A stretch of 5,332 nucleotides of DNA from assembly GCA_035647175.1 (NCBI GenBank), contig DASRNX010000093.1, positions 1 through 5,332 of the forward strand. The letters are read 5' to 3'. Below the pieces are notes generated by a model. It searched no databases. It was not told the DNA's origin and saw only the letters and a list, made by a program, of their open reading frames with translations. The position numbers and the translations under genes were made by a program. Origin of the DNA: UBA3941 sp035647175. Lineage in GTDB: Bacteria; Bacillota; Clostridia; Caldicoprobacterales; UBA3941. The stretch's first letter is position 1; the number at the start of each line of letters is the position of its first letter. Below, piece by piece: positions 4,907-5,332 of the stretch.

Positions 4907-5332
4907 TCAGAGTATATAATTCCTCATCAAATCGTCCAAGGTATCCCTGCGCCTAATGAGAACATCTCTGCCCTCAGCTGTTATAAGGACTTCTGCGGGT
5001 CTTAGCCGACTGTTGTAGTTAGAGGACATGCAATAGCCGTAGGCACCGGCATCCATAATTCCTATAATATCCCCCTCCGCAATCTCCGGTAGGAGCCTAT
5101 CTTTTGCGAGGATATCCCCGCTTTCGCAGATGTTGCCGACGACAGTGGCCTTTCTGAAATTTTCTTCGGGGACTCCATATTTTTTGTATATTTCAATGTC
5201 GTGGTGCGAATCGTAGAGCATGGGCCGGGCCAGCACGTTAAATCCGATATCCGTTCCGATGTAGTTTGTTCTATGATTTTCCTTGAGGGTGTGTACCGTA
5301 CCTAAAACTGCTCCGGATTCTGCTACGATGTA
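4907..5332 (-). CDS. lysA: Diaminopimelate decarboxylase, C-terminal third (partial, runs off right edge)
   Basis: The frame is open from the right edge (codon at 5332-5330) to TGA at 4909-4907, giving 141 residues of a protein that is usually about 420. The start lies outside the window. Visible family blocks are VAESGAVLGTVHTLKEN (3-19), G30FNVLARPMLYDSHH (30-44), VVGNICESGDILAKDRLLP (64-82) with the active-site Cys at 69, and DAGAYGYCMSSNYNSRLRPAEVLI (94-117; key residues A95, G96, Y98, S103, N105, R111). LysA is a PLP-dependent fold-III decarboxylase that turns meso-diaminopimelate into lysine plus CO2 in the cytosol, with the Cys coming from the partner subunit. The combined CESGD and AGAYG..MSS.YN motifs favour LysA over ornithine/arginine or carboxynorspermidine decarboxylases, but the N-terminal PLP lysine cannot be checked. 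A hairpin terminator follows at 4828-4861, so it does not appear to be co-transcribed with the DegV-family gene downstream. Confidence 0.93.
   Translation of the reverse strand, partial: YIVAESGAVLGTVHTLKENHRTNYIGTDIGFNVLARPMLYDSHHDIEIYKKYGVPEENFRKATVVGNICESGDILAKDRLLPEIAEGDIIGIMDAGAYGYCMSSNYNSRLRPAEVLITAEGRDVLIRRRDTLDDLMRNYIL

Overview
The window looks like a chromosomal segment of an anaerobic, low-to-medium GC Firmicute, most likely in or near the Clostridia. The support is indirect: strong AAGGAGG/GGAG-type ribosome binding sites, TTGACA/TATAAT promoters, U-tailed hairpin terminators, UGA read as a stop, and the gene content (a flavodiiron protein, a DegV/FakB-type lipid-binding protein, a MATE exporter, and a long bacterial CofE-like protein of a kind I associate with clostridia). 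There is no transposase, integrase, phage gene, CRISPR array, tRNA or rRNA.

Layout. (1) 1-647, minus: N-terminal half of a MATE-family multidrug/cation antiporter, cut by the left edge, with a near-consensus promoter at 686-714 and an AT palindrome inside that promoter. (2) 648-1055: divergent intergenic region. On the plus strand it holds an extended -10 promoter, a 15-codon leader ORF with its own ribosome binding site, and an intrinsic-terminator-like hairpin that overlaps the leader stop codon, an attenuator-like arrangement. (3) 1056-2243, plus: a 395-residue protein related to coenzyme F420-0:gamma-glutamyl ligase (CofE), with a long internal insertion. (4) 2244-2469: a gap with little sign of a terminator but rich in RNA-structure potential (a nested two-helix element with a possible pseudoknot, then competing inverted repeats). 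(5) 2470-3657, plus: complete FprA-type flavodiiron protein with all seven iron ligands and a C-terminal flavodoxin domain. (6) A strong terminator at 3706-3741 separates convergent genes. (7) 3774-4640, minus: complete DegV-family fatty-acid-binding protein (FakB-like), with its promoter and a hairpin-bearing leader. (8) 4907-5332, minus: C-terminal third of diaminopimelate decarboxylase (LysA), followed by a hairpin terminator at 4828-4861.

How the parts may work together. FprA removes O2 or NO using electrons delivered through its FMN. DegV/FakB serves the fatty-acid kinase route to membrane lipids. LysA makes lysine from meso-diaminopimelate. The MATE protein exports small molecules. The most thought-provoking pairing is the CofE-like protein directly upstream of FprA in the same orientation: in methanogens FprA is an F420H2 oxidase and CofE builds the F420 tail, yet this organism is probably not an F420 producer. 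Whether the pairing is functional is an inference. No wholly new multi-gene system is evident; the best candidates for undescribed biology are the CofE-like protein with its insertion, the leader/terminator in front of it, and the structured intergenic RNA between it and fprA.
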